NCBI GenBank assembly: GCA_017443295.1
Contig: JAFSNT010000106.1
Coordinates: 1-54,646 of the forward strand
Direction of reading: 5' to 3'
DNA length: 54,646 nucleotides
Origin: Clostridia bacterium
Lineage (GTDB): Bacteria > Bacillota > Clostridia > Christensenellales > Aristaeellaceae
In this document: piece by piece, positions 34,973-44,500 of the stretch
Layout: each line of letters begins with the position of its first letter
Position numbering within the stretch: the first letter of the stretch is position 1
Notes under the pieces: generated by a model
The model's input: the letters and a program-made list of their open reading frames with translations, nothing else
Database searches by the model: none
What the model was told of the DNA's origin: nothing
Translations under genes and position numbers: made by a program

Positions 34973-36403
34973 CTGGGGCCTTTCGCTTTTCTTATATTCA
35001 AACCGGGATTTAGCGCGCTTGGTAGGCACGGCGGTGGGATACTTGCCGGAGAAGCAGGCGTCGCAATAGCCGCCGCATATGCTGCTGTCCGCCAGGCAGT
35101 GTACGTCCTCCAGGGCCAGATAGCCCAGGGAATCTACGCCGATGATCTCCGCGATTTCGGGAACGGTGTGGCGGCAGGCGATCAGGTTGTCCCGGGAATC
35201 AATGTCCGTGCCGTAATAGCAGGGGTTCAGGAAGGGCGGCGCGGTGACGCGGAAGTGGACTTCCGTGGCCCCGGCGTCCCGCAGCAGGTTCACGATGCGC
35301 TTGCTGGTGGTGCCGCGCACGATGGAATCGTCGATCAGCACCACGCGCTTGCCCCGGACGACGGAAGCGATGGGGTTCAGCTTGATGCGTACTTTATCCT
35401 CGCGGGATTTCTGACCGGGAGAGATGAAGGTGCGGCCGATATAGCGGTTTTTGATGAAGCCGATGCCGTAGGGAATGCCGCTTTGCCGGGCATAGCCGAT
35501 GGCGGCGTCCAGGCCGGAATCGGGCACGCCGATGACGATGTCCGCGTCGGCGGGCTGCTTGATGGCCAGGAATTCCCCGGCGCGCACCCGGGCTTCGTGG
35601 ACGCTGGCCCCGTCGATGACGGAATCGGGCCGGGCGAAATAGATGTATTCAAACACGCACAGAGAGGGCTTGCATTCGCCGCAGTGTTCCCGGATGGAGC
35701 GCACGCTGTCATGCTCGAACACGATCACTTCGCCGGGTTCCACATCCCGAACCAGGGTGGCCCCCACCGCGTCCAGGGCGCAGGATTCGCTTGCGACCAC
35801 GTAGCCGCCGTCCGGCAGGGTGCCGTAGCACAGGGGCCGGAAGCCATGGGGGTCACGGGCGGCGATGATCTTGCTGGGGGACATGACCACCAGGGAGTAA
35901 GCGCCCTGGATGCGGCGCATGGCGCGGCAGAGGGCGTCCTCGATGGAGGGGGCGGTGAGGCGTTCCTTGGTGATGATATAGGAAATCACTTCGGTGTCGG
36001 AGGTGGTGTGGAAAATGGACCCCTCCAGCTCCAGCCGCTCCCGCAGCTCGAAGGAATTGATGAGGTTTCCGTTGTGGCACAGGGCCATGGGGCCTTTGAT
36101 GTGGTTCACCAGGATGGGCTGGGCGTTCATGCGGCTGGAGGAGCCGGTGGTGCCGTAGCGCACGTGGCCCACGGCCATGTCCCCAAAGCCCAATTTCGCC
36201 ATCACGTCCGGGGTGAACACGTCGTTGACCAGCCCGGTATCCTTATGGGCGGAAAACAGGCCGTCATCGTTGACCACGATGCCGCAGCTTTCCTGGCCCC
36301 GATGCTGTAAGGCAAACAGGCCGTAATAGGCGGTGGAGGCCACGTCGCAGCGCTCTTTTGCCAGGACGCCGAAAACCCCGCATTCTTCGTGCAATTGACT
36401 CAT
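34967..36403 (-). CDS. purF: Amidophosphoribosyltransferase
   Basis: A 478-residue enzyme for the first committed purine step (PRPP + Gln to phosphoribosylamine). A short propeptide (MSQLHEE) precedes the catalytic Cys8 in CGVFGV. The Ntn glutaminase domain contains HRGQESCG and GHVRYGTTGSS. The PRT domain has the PRPP loop VVLIDDSIVRGTTSK. Cysteines near the end (CRHTVPEI, CLADSSICGGYCDACF) fit the [4Fe-4S]-containing Bacillus-type enzyme that is processed at Cys. Confidence 0.96.
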   Translation of the reverse strand: MSQLHEECGVFGVLAKERCDVASTAYYGLFALQHRGQESCGIVVNDDGLFSAHKDTGLVNDVFTPDVMAKLGFGDMAVGHVRYGTTGSSSRMNAQPILVNHIKGPMALCHNGNLINSFELRERLELEGSIFHTTSDTEVISYIITKERLTAPSIEDALCRAMRRIQGAYSLVVMSPSKIIAARDPHGFRPLCYGTLPDGGYVVASESCALDAVGATLVRDVEPGEVIVFEHDSVRSIREHCGECKPSLCVFEYIYFARPDSVIDGASVHEARVRAGEFLAIKQPADADIVIGVPDSGLDAAIGYARQSGIPYGIGFIKNRYIGRTFISPGQKSREDKVRIKLNPIASVVRGKRVVLIDDSIVRGTTSKRIVNLLRDAGATEVHFRVTAPPFLNPCYYGTDIDSRDNLIACRHTVPEIAEIIGVDSLGYLALEDVHCLADSSICGGYCDACFSGKYPTAVPTKRAKSRFEYKKSERPQE

Positions 36404-36407
36404 GCGC

Positions 36408-37118
36408 TTATTCTCCCAGCAGCCTGCGCAGGATTTCCTGGTAGGCGTCTTCCACGCCGCCTAAATCCCGGCGGAAACGGTCCTTGTCCAGCTTTTCGTG
36501 GGTCACGCTGTCCCAGAAGCGGCAGGTGTCGGGGGAGATTTCGTCGGCCAGCACGATGGTGCCGTCCTTGGTTTTGCCGAATTCCAGCTTGAAGTCGATC
36601 AGCTCGATGCCGGCTTCCTTCAGGTATTCGGACAGCACCTGGTTCACCTTGAAGGAATAGGCGGCGATCTGGTCCAGTTCCTCGCGGGTGGCCCAGCCCA
36701 TGGCCAGGATGTGGTAATCGTTCACCATGGGGTCGCCCAAATCGTCGTTCTTAAAGCAGTATTCCAGCACGGTGCTGCCTAACTTCACGCCCTCGGGCAG
36801 GCCCAGCCGCTTGCTCAGGCTGCCGGCGGCGATGTTGCGCACGATCACTTCCAGCGGCACGATGGACACTTTTTTCACCAGGGTTTCCCGGTCGTTCAGC
36901 TCCTCCACCAGATGGGTGGGCACGCCGTTCTTTTCCAGCAGGCGCATCAGGTGGTTGGTAACGCGGTTGTTGATGGCGCCCTTGCCTAAGATGGTGCCCT
37001 TTTTCAGGCCGTTAAAGGCGGTGGCGTCGTCCTTGTAGGACACGATGCAGAAATCGGGATTTTCGGTGGCGAATACTTTCTTGGCTTTGCCTTCATACAT
37101 CTGCGTGGTCTTTTCCAT
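36408..37118 (-). CDS. purC: SAICAR synthetase
   Basis: A 236-residue enzyme of normal length that joins CAIR and aspartate. Motifs visible are [53 protein letters not shown] and [15 protein letters not shown]. It is 4 bp upstream of purF. Confidence 0.97.
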   Translation of the reverse strand: MEKTTQMYEGKAKKVFATENPDFCIVSYKDDATAFNGLKKGTILGKGAINNRVTNHLMRLLEKNGVPTHLVEELNDRETLVKKVSIVPLEVIVRNIAAGSLSKRLGLPEGVKLGSTVLEYCFKNDDLGDPMVNDYHILAMGWATREELDQIAAYSFKVNQVLSEYLKEAGIELIDFKLEFGKTKDGTIVLADEISPDTCRFWDSVTHEKLDKDRFRRDLGGVEDAYQEILRRLLGE

Positions 37119-37148
37119 GGCGGTATACCCCTTTCGAGATTGTTCATT

Positions 37149-37634
37149 TCAGTGGTTCTGTAAGGCGCGGTCCTTTTCCAGCACCTTGTCGGCGGCGGCT
37201 TTGCGCAGGTCGAGCAGTTTTTGAGTGAGCGCCGGGTCGCCCACGGCGATGATCTGGGCGGCCAGCAGGGCGGCGTTCTGCGCCCCGTCGATGGCGACGG
37301 TAGCCACCGGGATGCCGGAGGGCATTTGCACGGTGGAAAGCAGGGCGTCCAGTCCGTCTAAGGTGGAGGACTTGATGGGAATGCCGATCACCGGCAGTAC
37401 GGTGTTGGCGGCCAGCGCGCCCGCCAAATGAGCGGCCTTGCCCGCCGCGGCGATCAGCGCGCCGAAGCCCCTGTCCGCCGCGTTCAGGGCGAAATCCCGG
37501 GCTTCCAGGGGGGTGCGGTGGGCGGAATAGACGTGCATTTCATAGGGAATATCCAGGCTTTTCAGCGTTTCCGCCGCTTTTTCCACCACGGGCAGGTCGC
37601 TGTCGCTGCCCATGATGATGCCAACCTTCTTCAT
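37149..37634 (-). CDS. purE: N5-CAIR mutase, class I PurE
   Basis: A 161-residue protein. [35 protein letters not shown] and [18 protein letters not shown] are the PurE motifs. It is the first gene of the purine operon. No purK is in the window, so the CO2-to-CAIR step may rely on PurK elsewhere or on direct carboxylation. Confidence 0.97.
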   Translation of the reverse strand: MKKVGIIMGSDSDLPVVEKAAETLKSLDIPYEMHVYSAHRTPLEARDFALNAADRGFGALIAAAGKAAHLAGALAANTVLPVIGIPIKSSTLDGLDALLSTVQMPSGIPVATVAIDGAQNAALLAAQIIAVGDPALTQKLLDLRKAAADKVLEKDRALQNH

Positions 37635-37688
37635 CGGATCACGGCTCCTTGCAAATCATAGGATGTTCGCCCAAAGCGAAACACAAAG

Positions 37689-37717
37689 ATTATAGCATGC
37701 TCCGTGCCGATATGCAA
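37689..37717 (-). promoter_or_regulatory. Promoter of the purine operon
   Basis: On the minus strand, TTGCAT, 17 nt and TATAAT lie about 60 bp upstream of the purE start. The leader is too short for a purine riboswitch. Confidence 0.7.
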
Positions 37718-37751
37718 GAGAATTTCTGAATTATTTTCAGAAAAACAGGGT

Positions 37752-37840
37752 GAATGTTCGTATTTTTAATGGAATTATCGGCAATAATCCCATGAAGAAA
37801 CTACATCATATCAAATAAGGCCATAAAATAACGAACATTC
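37752..37840. promoter_or_regulatory. Inverted pair of PurBox-like sites
   Basis: AATACGAACATTC (minus strand) and AATAACGAACATTC (plus strand) form a 20-bp imperfect inverted repeat (37752-37772 and 37821-37840). Each matches the Bacillus PurR box AWWWCCGAACWWT at 12 of 13 positions. A third, weaker GCGAACAT lies at 37662-37670. The spacing (about 50-70 bp) is wider than the 16-17 bp known in Bacillus. Confidence 0.45.
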
Positions 37841-37909
37841 TACATGAGGCAGATTGACGCGTTTTTTCCCTGATTTTCCATGCGCCGCCACTTTGCGGGA
37901 AGATTCTCT

Positions 37910-37939
37910 GCATAGGGAACCCGAAAAGCAAGCATAATG
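37910..37939 (+). promoter_or_regulatory. Sigma-G-like (forespore) promoter of spoIVB
   Basis: GCATA (37910-37914), 18 nt and CATAATG (37933-37939) closely match the sigma-G consensus GHATR-18-CATWHTA. The -10 overlaps the first possible ATG (37937), which argues that translation begins further down at 37970. spoIVB is a known sigma-F/sigma-G gene. Confidence 0.65.
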
Positions 37940-37969
37940 GGAAGCGAAAAAGGAAAACGGAGGATGCGT

Positions 37970-39127
37970 ATGAACAGGAAAAGAGGCTGGATACGCAAAA
38001 GCGCGGGCTGCGCGCTGCTGCTGCTGACGGGCTGGATGCTGTTTTCGCCCACCGCCCAGGCCCTTCGCGCCCTGCCGGACACCTACCGGCTGACGGTGGG
38101 CCAGGCTTACGCTTTGGATACGGGGGTGGCGGTTTTGTCCAGCCAGGACGAACGGCTGGAATGGAAGGAAAACACCCTGCGCGCCAGGGAACAGGTGGAC
38201 GCGGAGGTGACGGTGAACCTGCTGGGCCTGTTTCCCATCGGGCGCATGCGGGTGACGGCGGGGGAGGAAACGCGGCTCATGCCCGGCGGCGCGGCGGTGG
38301 GCGTGGCCCTGGCCACCCAGGGCGTGCTGGTGGTGGGTACGTCCGACGTGGCGGGCAAAAGCCCCGCCCAGAGCGCGGGCCTGAGGGCCGGGGACGTGAT
38401 CGAGGGGATCAACGGCCAAACGGTGAACACCAGCAAGGAGCTGACCGACCTGGTGGCGTCCTCAAAAGGCGCGCCCCTGAACCTGACCTTTAACCGGAAT
38501 GGCGACCGCCGCACGGTGACGCTGACGCCCTCTCTGGACAGCGCCTCCGGCGTGTACCGCATGGGGGCCTGGGTGCGGGACAGCACGGCAGGGGTGGGCA
38601 CCCTGTCCTATTATTCCCTGGACGACGGCACCTACGGGGCCTTGGGCCACGCCATCAACGACGCGGACACCGGCAACCTGCTGCCGGTGCGCATGGGGTC
38701 CCTCATGCAGGCGGAGATCGTGGATGTGAGGCGGGGGCGAAAGGGCACGCCGGGAGAGCTGCGGGGCAGCTTCCTCAAGGATCAGGTGATTTTGGGCGAC
38801 ATTGAGGAAAACACCAATTTGGGCGTTTTCGGCAAAATGGACGCGCCCTACGTGAATCCCCTGTACCCCGACGGCCTGCCCATCGGCTATCAGGAAACGG
38901 TGAAAACAGGGCCCGCCACCATCCTGTCCACCATCGACGGCGAGGGCATCAAGGAATACACGGTGGAAATCACCCAAGCCACCCGGCAAATGTCCCCCGC
39001 CCCCAAAAGCATGGTGATCAAGGTGACCGATCCCCGGCTGCTTGCCGCCACCGGCGGCATCGTGCAGGGCATGTCCGGCAGCCCTATTTTGCAGAACGGG
39101 CGCATCGTGGGCGCAGTGACCCACGTG
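37970..39127 (+). CDS. spoIVB: SpoIVB peptidase, N-terminal 386 residues (gene interrupted)
   Basis: A forespore-secreted S55 serine protease that triggers pro-sigma-K processing through SpoIVFA/SpoIVFB. Start ATG 37970 has CGGAGG 7 nt upstream. A signal anchor (about residues 10-32), a PDZ domain (about 115-190, GKSPAQSAGLRAGDVIEGING) and the peptidase domain follow, with catalytic His227 in LGHAIND and the serine region GMSGSP (about 367-372). The reading stops matching the family at GAVTHV (39111-39127), where the remaining conserved C-terminus should start. That C-terminus lies at 51553-51636. As it stands, the frame runs on through element DNA to 41053 without a stop. The fused product would be 413 residues, close to the Bacillus protein. 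Confidence 0.9.
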
Positions 39128-39144
39128 CAGGTCATCGCCATGAT
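39107..39144. other. Left junction (attL-like) of the element
   Basis: The left half (39107-39125, from GTGGG) belongs to spoIVB. The right half (39126-39144) carries the element-side arms GTCAT (39131-39135) and ATGAT (39140-39144). The shared core with the right junction is TGACYCACGTG. The inferred crossover is between G39125 and T39126. See attR and findings. Confidence 0.75.
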
Positions 39145-39216
39145 ACCCACGATCAAAAACCATCGGCAATCATGCATTCGTGTTTCCTCCACTGAAAGCG
39201 CATACGATTTTGCGAA

Positions 39217-39252
39217 CGAAAAAAAGGCGCGCCGCACAAGCGCGTCTTTTTT
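39217..39252. terminator. Bidirectional terminator inside the left end of the element
   Basis: A-run plus GGCGCGC pairs with GCGCGTC plus T-run. It can end the CHASE2-PP2C transcript (minus) and the truncated spoIVB transcript (plus), the latter before any in-frame stop codon. Confidence 0.75.
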
Positions 39253-39268
39253 CATTTGGGGAGAAGGA

Positions 39269-41422
39269 TCATTCTTCCGCCGCCGGTTCTTCCGGTTCCT
39301 TTTCCGCCGGTTCTTCCTGCTCCGTTTTTTCCGGCCCCATGTACTGCAGGCAGAGCATGGTCAAATCGTCGAACTGGGGCGCTTTGCCCACAAATTCGTC
39401 CACGCCCGCCTTGACCGCCTTCAGCACGTCCTGGGGCGTGCCGTCTTCCCCGTTGCGCAGGGCGGCGATCATGCGGTCGGTGCCGAACAGCTCCTCGCTG
39501 CTGTTGGTGGCCTCCGCCACGCCGTCGGTATAGACGAAGATTTTCGCGCCGGGTTCCATTTGGATGGTATATTCCCTGTATCGCACGCCCTCCATGCCGC
39601 CCAGCACGAAGCCGTGCCGGTCCTTGAACAGCTCGAAGCTTTCGCCCGCGTTTTTCAGGGCGGGATATTCGTGGCCCGCGCTGGCGGCGGTGAGCTTGCC
39701 CGTGGAGATTTCCAGCACGGCCAGCCACACAGTCACAAACATTTCCTCCGGGTTCCGGGAACAGATTTGCTGATTCACCTTGGTGAGTACCTTGCCGGGG
39801 CTGGTTTCCTCCGCCGCCGCGATTTGGATCAGGGAGGCGGCCATCATCATAAACAGGGCCGCCGGGATGCCCTTGCCGGACACGTCGCCGATCACCACGC
39901 ACAGATGGTCGTCGTCGATGAGGAAAAAGTCGTACAGGTCGCCGCCCACCTCCTTGGCGGGGGTCATGGAGGCGTAGAGATCAAATTCCTTCCGCTCCGG
40001 GAAGGGCGGGAACACCTTGGGCAGGTAATTGGCCTGGATGCGGGTGGCCAGGGACAGCTCCGCCGTGATGCGCTCGTTTTTCAGGGCCAGCTTCTGCCGC
40101 TCCTTGGCGGCCTTCGCGTAATGGTCGCCCACAGCGCCCAAATACAGCGCCAGCATGGCCGCGGGGATCCACAGGGGATGGGCGATCAGGCCGAAATGGA
40201 AAAGCAGAAGGGTGCTTCCCGCGCTGACCAGGATCAGCCCGAAGCACACCGCGCCGCCCCACAGGGTTTTGAGCTTGAGGAACAGCACCATGGCAACGGC
40301 GCAGAGTACGAACAGCACGATCAGCTGGAGCCGGTCGGATATTTCATTTTTATAGTTGTTTTCCAGCATGCTTTGGATCACGTTGGCCTGGAATTCAATG
40401 CCGTACATCTGCTCGCCTTTTTCGATGGAGGTGAAAAAGGCGTCCTGCAGGGCCGGGGCGTAGGGGCCGATGAGGACGATTTTGTCCGCCCAATAGCCGG
40501 AGGGCACGTCCCCCTCCATGACCCAGGCCAGGGATACGCCGTCGGAATAATCGCCGGGCATGCCGGTAAAGGAAACGTAGAACAGGCCCGTGCCGCCCAC
40601 GGCGGGGTCGCGCAGGGTTTCTCCCCGCTGCTCCAGGAACAGCCGCGCCGTCTCGTGGGCCATGGAATAGGTTCTTCCTTCCTCCGGCTCCACATACAGG
40701 ATGGCGTGGCGCATCACGCCGTCCGTATCGGTCATGGCGTTGATGTGGCCCTGGGTGGTCACGGCCCGCAATTCCTCATAGGGCTGCTCGAATCCGATCA
40801 CGGCAGCGTCGTTCTTGTCCACCGCGCGGCCATTTTCCCAGGTGATGGCGGTGCCGAACTGCGCCATGCAGGCCGTGACCACGTTACCCAGCTCCGCTGC
40901 GGCCTTCGCCAGGCGGTCGTCGGCCTCCGGGGAAGTGTTTCCGGCGTACAGCACGTCGATGGCGGTGACGGCGGGCTTGTTTTCCGGATCCGCCGCCAGG
41001 GCTTCCAGCACGGAAGCCATTACGTTCCGGTCCCAGGTATTGTAGGGGCCTAAAATGTCCAGGGCTTCGTCGTCGATGCCGATGATCACGATATCGCCGC
41101 TGGACACGCCGGGATGCTGGTACAGCCAGTCCTGCGTCCATTTGTCCACCCGGTACAGCGCGCCCCAGCTGATGATGGCCGTCGCCGCCAGGGCGGAGGC
41201 CAGGGCGATCAGGTAGGGCTGGGCTTTTTTCAGCGGCCCGGCCAGCCGGGCACGGAGCTTTTCCAGCGGCTCTGCTAAGCGAGCCTGCGCCTTTTTCAGC
41301 GGAACGGCCAGCCAGGCCAGCGCTTTTTTCAGCGGACGGACCGCCCGGGAAAGCGCCTTTTTCATCGGGCTGATCACGGCGTTTTTCACGTTCAGCAGGG
41401 CGGTTTTCAGCTTTTCGGTCAT
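39269..41422 (-). CDS. CHASE2-sensor PP2C (SpoIIE-type) phosphatase
   Basis: A 717-residue membrane protein. Residues 19-73 are five 11-residue units of the form PLKKAxARLAx, a basic amphipathic segment before TM1 (about 70-90). An extracytoplasmic CHASE2 domain (about 95-360) contains DIVIIGIDDEALDILGPY and VLIGPYAP. Three membrane helices (about 365-440) and a SpoIIE/RsbU PP2C domain (about 460-690; EVGGDLYDFF, GDVSGKG, DDLTML) follow, then an acidic Glu/Pro tail. CHASE2 is usually joined to kinases or cyclases, so a PP2C output is less common. FecR-domain and CHASE2-domain genes are often neighbours in other bacteria, as here with the giant FecR protein. The target is unknown; paralogue of the phosphatase at 22675. 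Confidence 0.85.
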   Translation of the reverse strand: MTEKLKTALLNVKNAVISPMKKALSRAVRPLKKALAWLAVPLKKAQARLAEPLEKLRARLAGPLKKAQPYLIALASALAATAIISWGALYRVDKWTQDWLYQHPGVSSGDIVIIGIDDEALDILGPYNTWDRNVMASVLEALAADPENKPAVTAIDVLYAGNTSPEADDRLAKAAAELGNVVTACMAQFGTAITWENGRAVDKNDAAVIGFEQPYEELRAVTTQGHINAMTDTDGVMRHAILYVEPEEGRTYSMAHETARLFLEQRGETLRDPAVGGTGLFYVSFTGMPGDYSDGVSLAWVMEGDVPSGYWADKIVLIGPYAPALQDAFFTSIEKGEQMYGIEFQANVIQSMLENNYKNEISDRLQLIVLFVLCAVAMVLFLKLKTLWGGAVCFGLILVSAGSTLLLFHFGLIAHPLWIPAAMLALYLGAVGDHYAKAAKERQKLALKNERITAELSLATRIQANYLPKVFPPFPERKEFDLYASMTPAKEVGGDLYDFFLIDDDHLCVVIGDVSGKGIPAALFMMMAASLIQIAAAEETSPGKVLTKVNQQICSRNPEEMFVTVWLAVLEISTGKLTAASAGHEYPALKNAGESFELFKDRHGFVLGGMEGVRYREYTIQMEPGAKIFVYTDGVAEATNSSEELFGTDRMIAALRNGEDGTPQDVLKAVKAGVDEFVGKAPQFDDLTMLCLQYMGPEKTEQEEPAEKEPEEPAAEE

Positions 41423-41485
41423 GGCGGTTCATCCCTCATTCCCTGCCCGGAGGCAATGCCGACCGGACTTTTTTGCGCTGTGGTG

Positions 41486-41523
41486 AAAAAGGAGAGGCCC
41501 TTTCCGCAATCGGGAAAGGGGCC
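41486..41523 (-). terminator. Terminator after the giant FecR/MBG gene
   Basis: On the minus strand, GGCCCCTTTCCCG and CGGAAAGGGCC form a stem followed by TCTCCTTTTTC. It lies in the 111-bp gap before the CHASE2 gene, so the latter may rely on read-through or its own promoter. Confidence 0.7.
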
Positions 41524-41533
41524 GCTCCGTTTG

Positions 41534-44500
41534 TCAGGGTGTGGTTTGATTTGTGGGTGTTGATTCCGTACCGTCACCGCCTTCGGGACCGTCTTCTCCG
41601 CCGCCCTCGGGATTGCCTTCTCCGTTGCCTTCGGGATTGCCCTCGGGATTGCCTTCGGGATCGTCTTCTCCGTTGTCTTCGGGGTCGTCCCCTTTGCCGC
41701 CTTCGGGATCATATTCCGGCGGGTCAGCGGGATTATTCTCCTGCGGATCGTCGGGATCGTTCTCCTGCGGATCGTCGGGGTCGTTTTCCTGCGACTCAGC
41801 AGGATCGTTTTCCTGCGGATCGTCGGGATCGTTTTCCTTCGGATCAACGGGGTCGTTTTCCTTCGGATCGTCGGGATCGTTCTCCTGCGGATCAACCGGG
41901 TCATTCTCCTGCGGCTCAACGGGATCATTCTCCTGCGGATCAACGGGGTCGTTTTCCCGCGGGTCGTCGAGATCATTCTCCTGCGGATCAACCGGATCAT
42001 TTTCCGGCGGGTCTGTGGGGTCGGGTTCAGGCGGTTTTATGGATTTGGTCGTAGGCGAATCTGTCGTGGCGTCCGCAGGCGGGTCGCCGGAGGAAACGAT
42101 CGTCAGCGTTCCGGTCACGCTGATACTATAGTTTTTCGCCGTCTCCGCTGACGCGGCATCCGGTTCAAACGTCAGTCCGTACGGGCCGCCCACAGCGGTT
42201 TCGGTACACGTGATATACCCGCTGATCGTTTCTTCCCAAATGCCGTCGACTGTCACGAATTTTCTGAATACGTTTCCGTCGTATTCCTTCGTTCGGTCTT
42301 CTTCCGGCAGCATCACCGTCAGCGACTTGGGGGATACCGTCAGCGTGCCGTTGAACAATTTGATGTTCCCAAAGTTTTCGGTCACGGCCGAATTGTCGCT
42401 TTCTTTATAAATCGCGAAGCTCGTCACCACATTGTCGCTGGAACCTACGGCTATCTGGCTGCCGCTGGACCCCGCGATCCCATAGAACCCATCGGGCAGG
42501 TTATCCCATTCGGGCTGATCGGTGGGGCAGGCGTCCGAACCGTCATAGGTCTGGGAGTGAGACGCCGCAGTGATCTTCACCTCGCTCATGTTCGCCGTCA
42601 CTGTCAGATCGCCGTATAAGAGCGTGGTATTGTAGTTGCTGGACTTTGCGTCTTCTCCCCAGTCGATGGAGTAAGTGTTCTTGCTCTCGCCCTTATTGGT
42701 CTGGCTGCCCGTGACCGTCACGATGATGGTTTCCTCGTTTTTGAGCATGACGTAGATCTCGCTGGCTTCCTCCTCCATGTATTCGCCATTTGCGTAAAGC
42801 GCGTAGCACGTCAGCGGCGTTCCGTCGTATTCTTTGCTGTCCGAGGCGCTGAGAATGGTAAGCGGCGCGGGCTTGATCTTCATATTCTTGCCGGTAGCGG
42901 AAATGCTGTAGTTACCGGCGTCGCCGCTGGAGACATTCCAGGTGCAGCCGAGGGTATAGTCGCCCGCGTCCCAATCGCCGCCGGTGATATTGACCTCGAT
43001 AGTGTCTTCCCACGGCATTTCCAATTCCCAATATCCTTCGCCGTAATCTGTGCTGGTCACCGAAATACCGTCGGCCGCTACCTCCAGCCCGTCGCCGTGG
43101 TATTCGCCGTCGTATGTGATATCTCCATTTGAACCGTCCAGCTTCAGCGTAACGGTTCGGGCCGTGACGAGCAGGGTGCCCTTGGTTTCCAGGGCGAACA
43201 GGTGGGTCACGTCCTGCCCGGCCTTGAGGATCTTGCAGCTGGTGAACGTGACGTTGCTGCTTCCCGCGTCCAACTGGCTTCCGGTCACCGCCGCTTCCAC
43301 GGTGTACCCTTCGGGCAGGCCGGAGACTGAAAGCGTCTCGCTGCTCGCCGTCAGCGCCGTGCCGTCATACGGCTTCGTGGCCGAAGCGTCCACGGTCACC
43401 GTATCGGCGAACGTCACCGTCAGGGTGCCCGTTTCGCATTTCACGTTGGTGAACCAGTCTTTTACGTCGTTTTCGGTATCGTCGTCCTTGTAAATATGGT
43501 AGGACGCGATCCGGTTTTCGCAGGTGCCCGGCTCCGTCAGGGTGCTGTCCTCGCTCATGGTGACTGCCGCCGTGAACCCCGCCGGGAGGCCCGAAGCCGT
43601 AAACGCGGCGCTCGTCAGCGGCGTGCCGTCGTAGGGCTTGCTCGCGTTCCCCGCCTTGAGCACCACTTCCGTGGTGATGCCGGTCACTTCCAGAGTACCG
43701 TAGCCGTAATTGACGTCATAGTTCGTGGATTTTGTACTGCCCCAGTCGATGGTGACGGTATTGTCACTCTCGCCCACATCGGTTTGGCTGCCGTTCACGG
43801 TCACGGTGATCGTTTCTCCATTTTCCAGCGTGACGGTAAACACGTTGCTTTCTCCAACCTGTACGCATGCATAGGTGGATTCTTCGGAATCGGACGCGTC
43901 AAGCTCCCAGCACGTAAGCTCCGTGCCGTCATACGGCTTGTCCTTCGAGCCTGTATCAATATACAGATCCCTTTCAAAAATCACCAGGTCTATACTTTCC
44001 TCTTCAACTACGACGATATAGTTGTCCGAATTGCCGACGGTGAATTCAGTTTCGACCGACAGCGGATGGCTGCCGACGTCTATTCCGCCGCCCGAAATCT
44101 TCACATCCAGCTTGTCGCCCCACGGCCAGGTGATGATCCAGTGTCCCCCGCCCTGATTAGCCGGAGTAAAGCCTTCAACATCGGCTTCCACATGCAAATC
44201 ATCCCCGTGGAAGCGGCCGTCGTATTCGTAAGAGTTCCAGTAATCGCCGCCCGGCTGGAGCCGCACTACCAAGGGATTTACATAGATGGCAGCGCCGCTG
44301 ACCGTGACGTTGTAATTATCCGCGCTCGTCCCGCTGACGCTGGTCGTGGCCGTAAAGGTTTTGTTGCCCGCTCCGTATACGCCTTCGGATTTCACGCGAA
44401 GCGTTCCGCCGTAGGGCAGGGTGAAATCGTAAGCGTCCTCGTCCTCATTATAAATGCACTCCAGGAACGTCTGCGCGCCGTCCACGGTGCGGCTGGCGTT

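Noticed and set aside
37635..37750. Purine riboswitch ahead of purE
   Set aside because: The predicted leader is about 50 nt, too short, and the conserved three-way junction bases were not found. A PurBox-like pair is the better candidate.
39128..41053. A long extension of the SpoIVB frame giving a 1,038-residue protein
   Set aside because: The part after GAVTHV runs antisense to the CHASE2-PP2C gene, has no family resemblance and crosses a terminator. It is read-through of a broken gene, not a real fusion.
41712..42016. CRISPR-like array
   Set aside because: The 24-bp units are contiguous with no unique spacers and code in frame for ENDPVDPQ. They are protein repeats.
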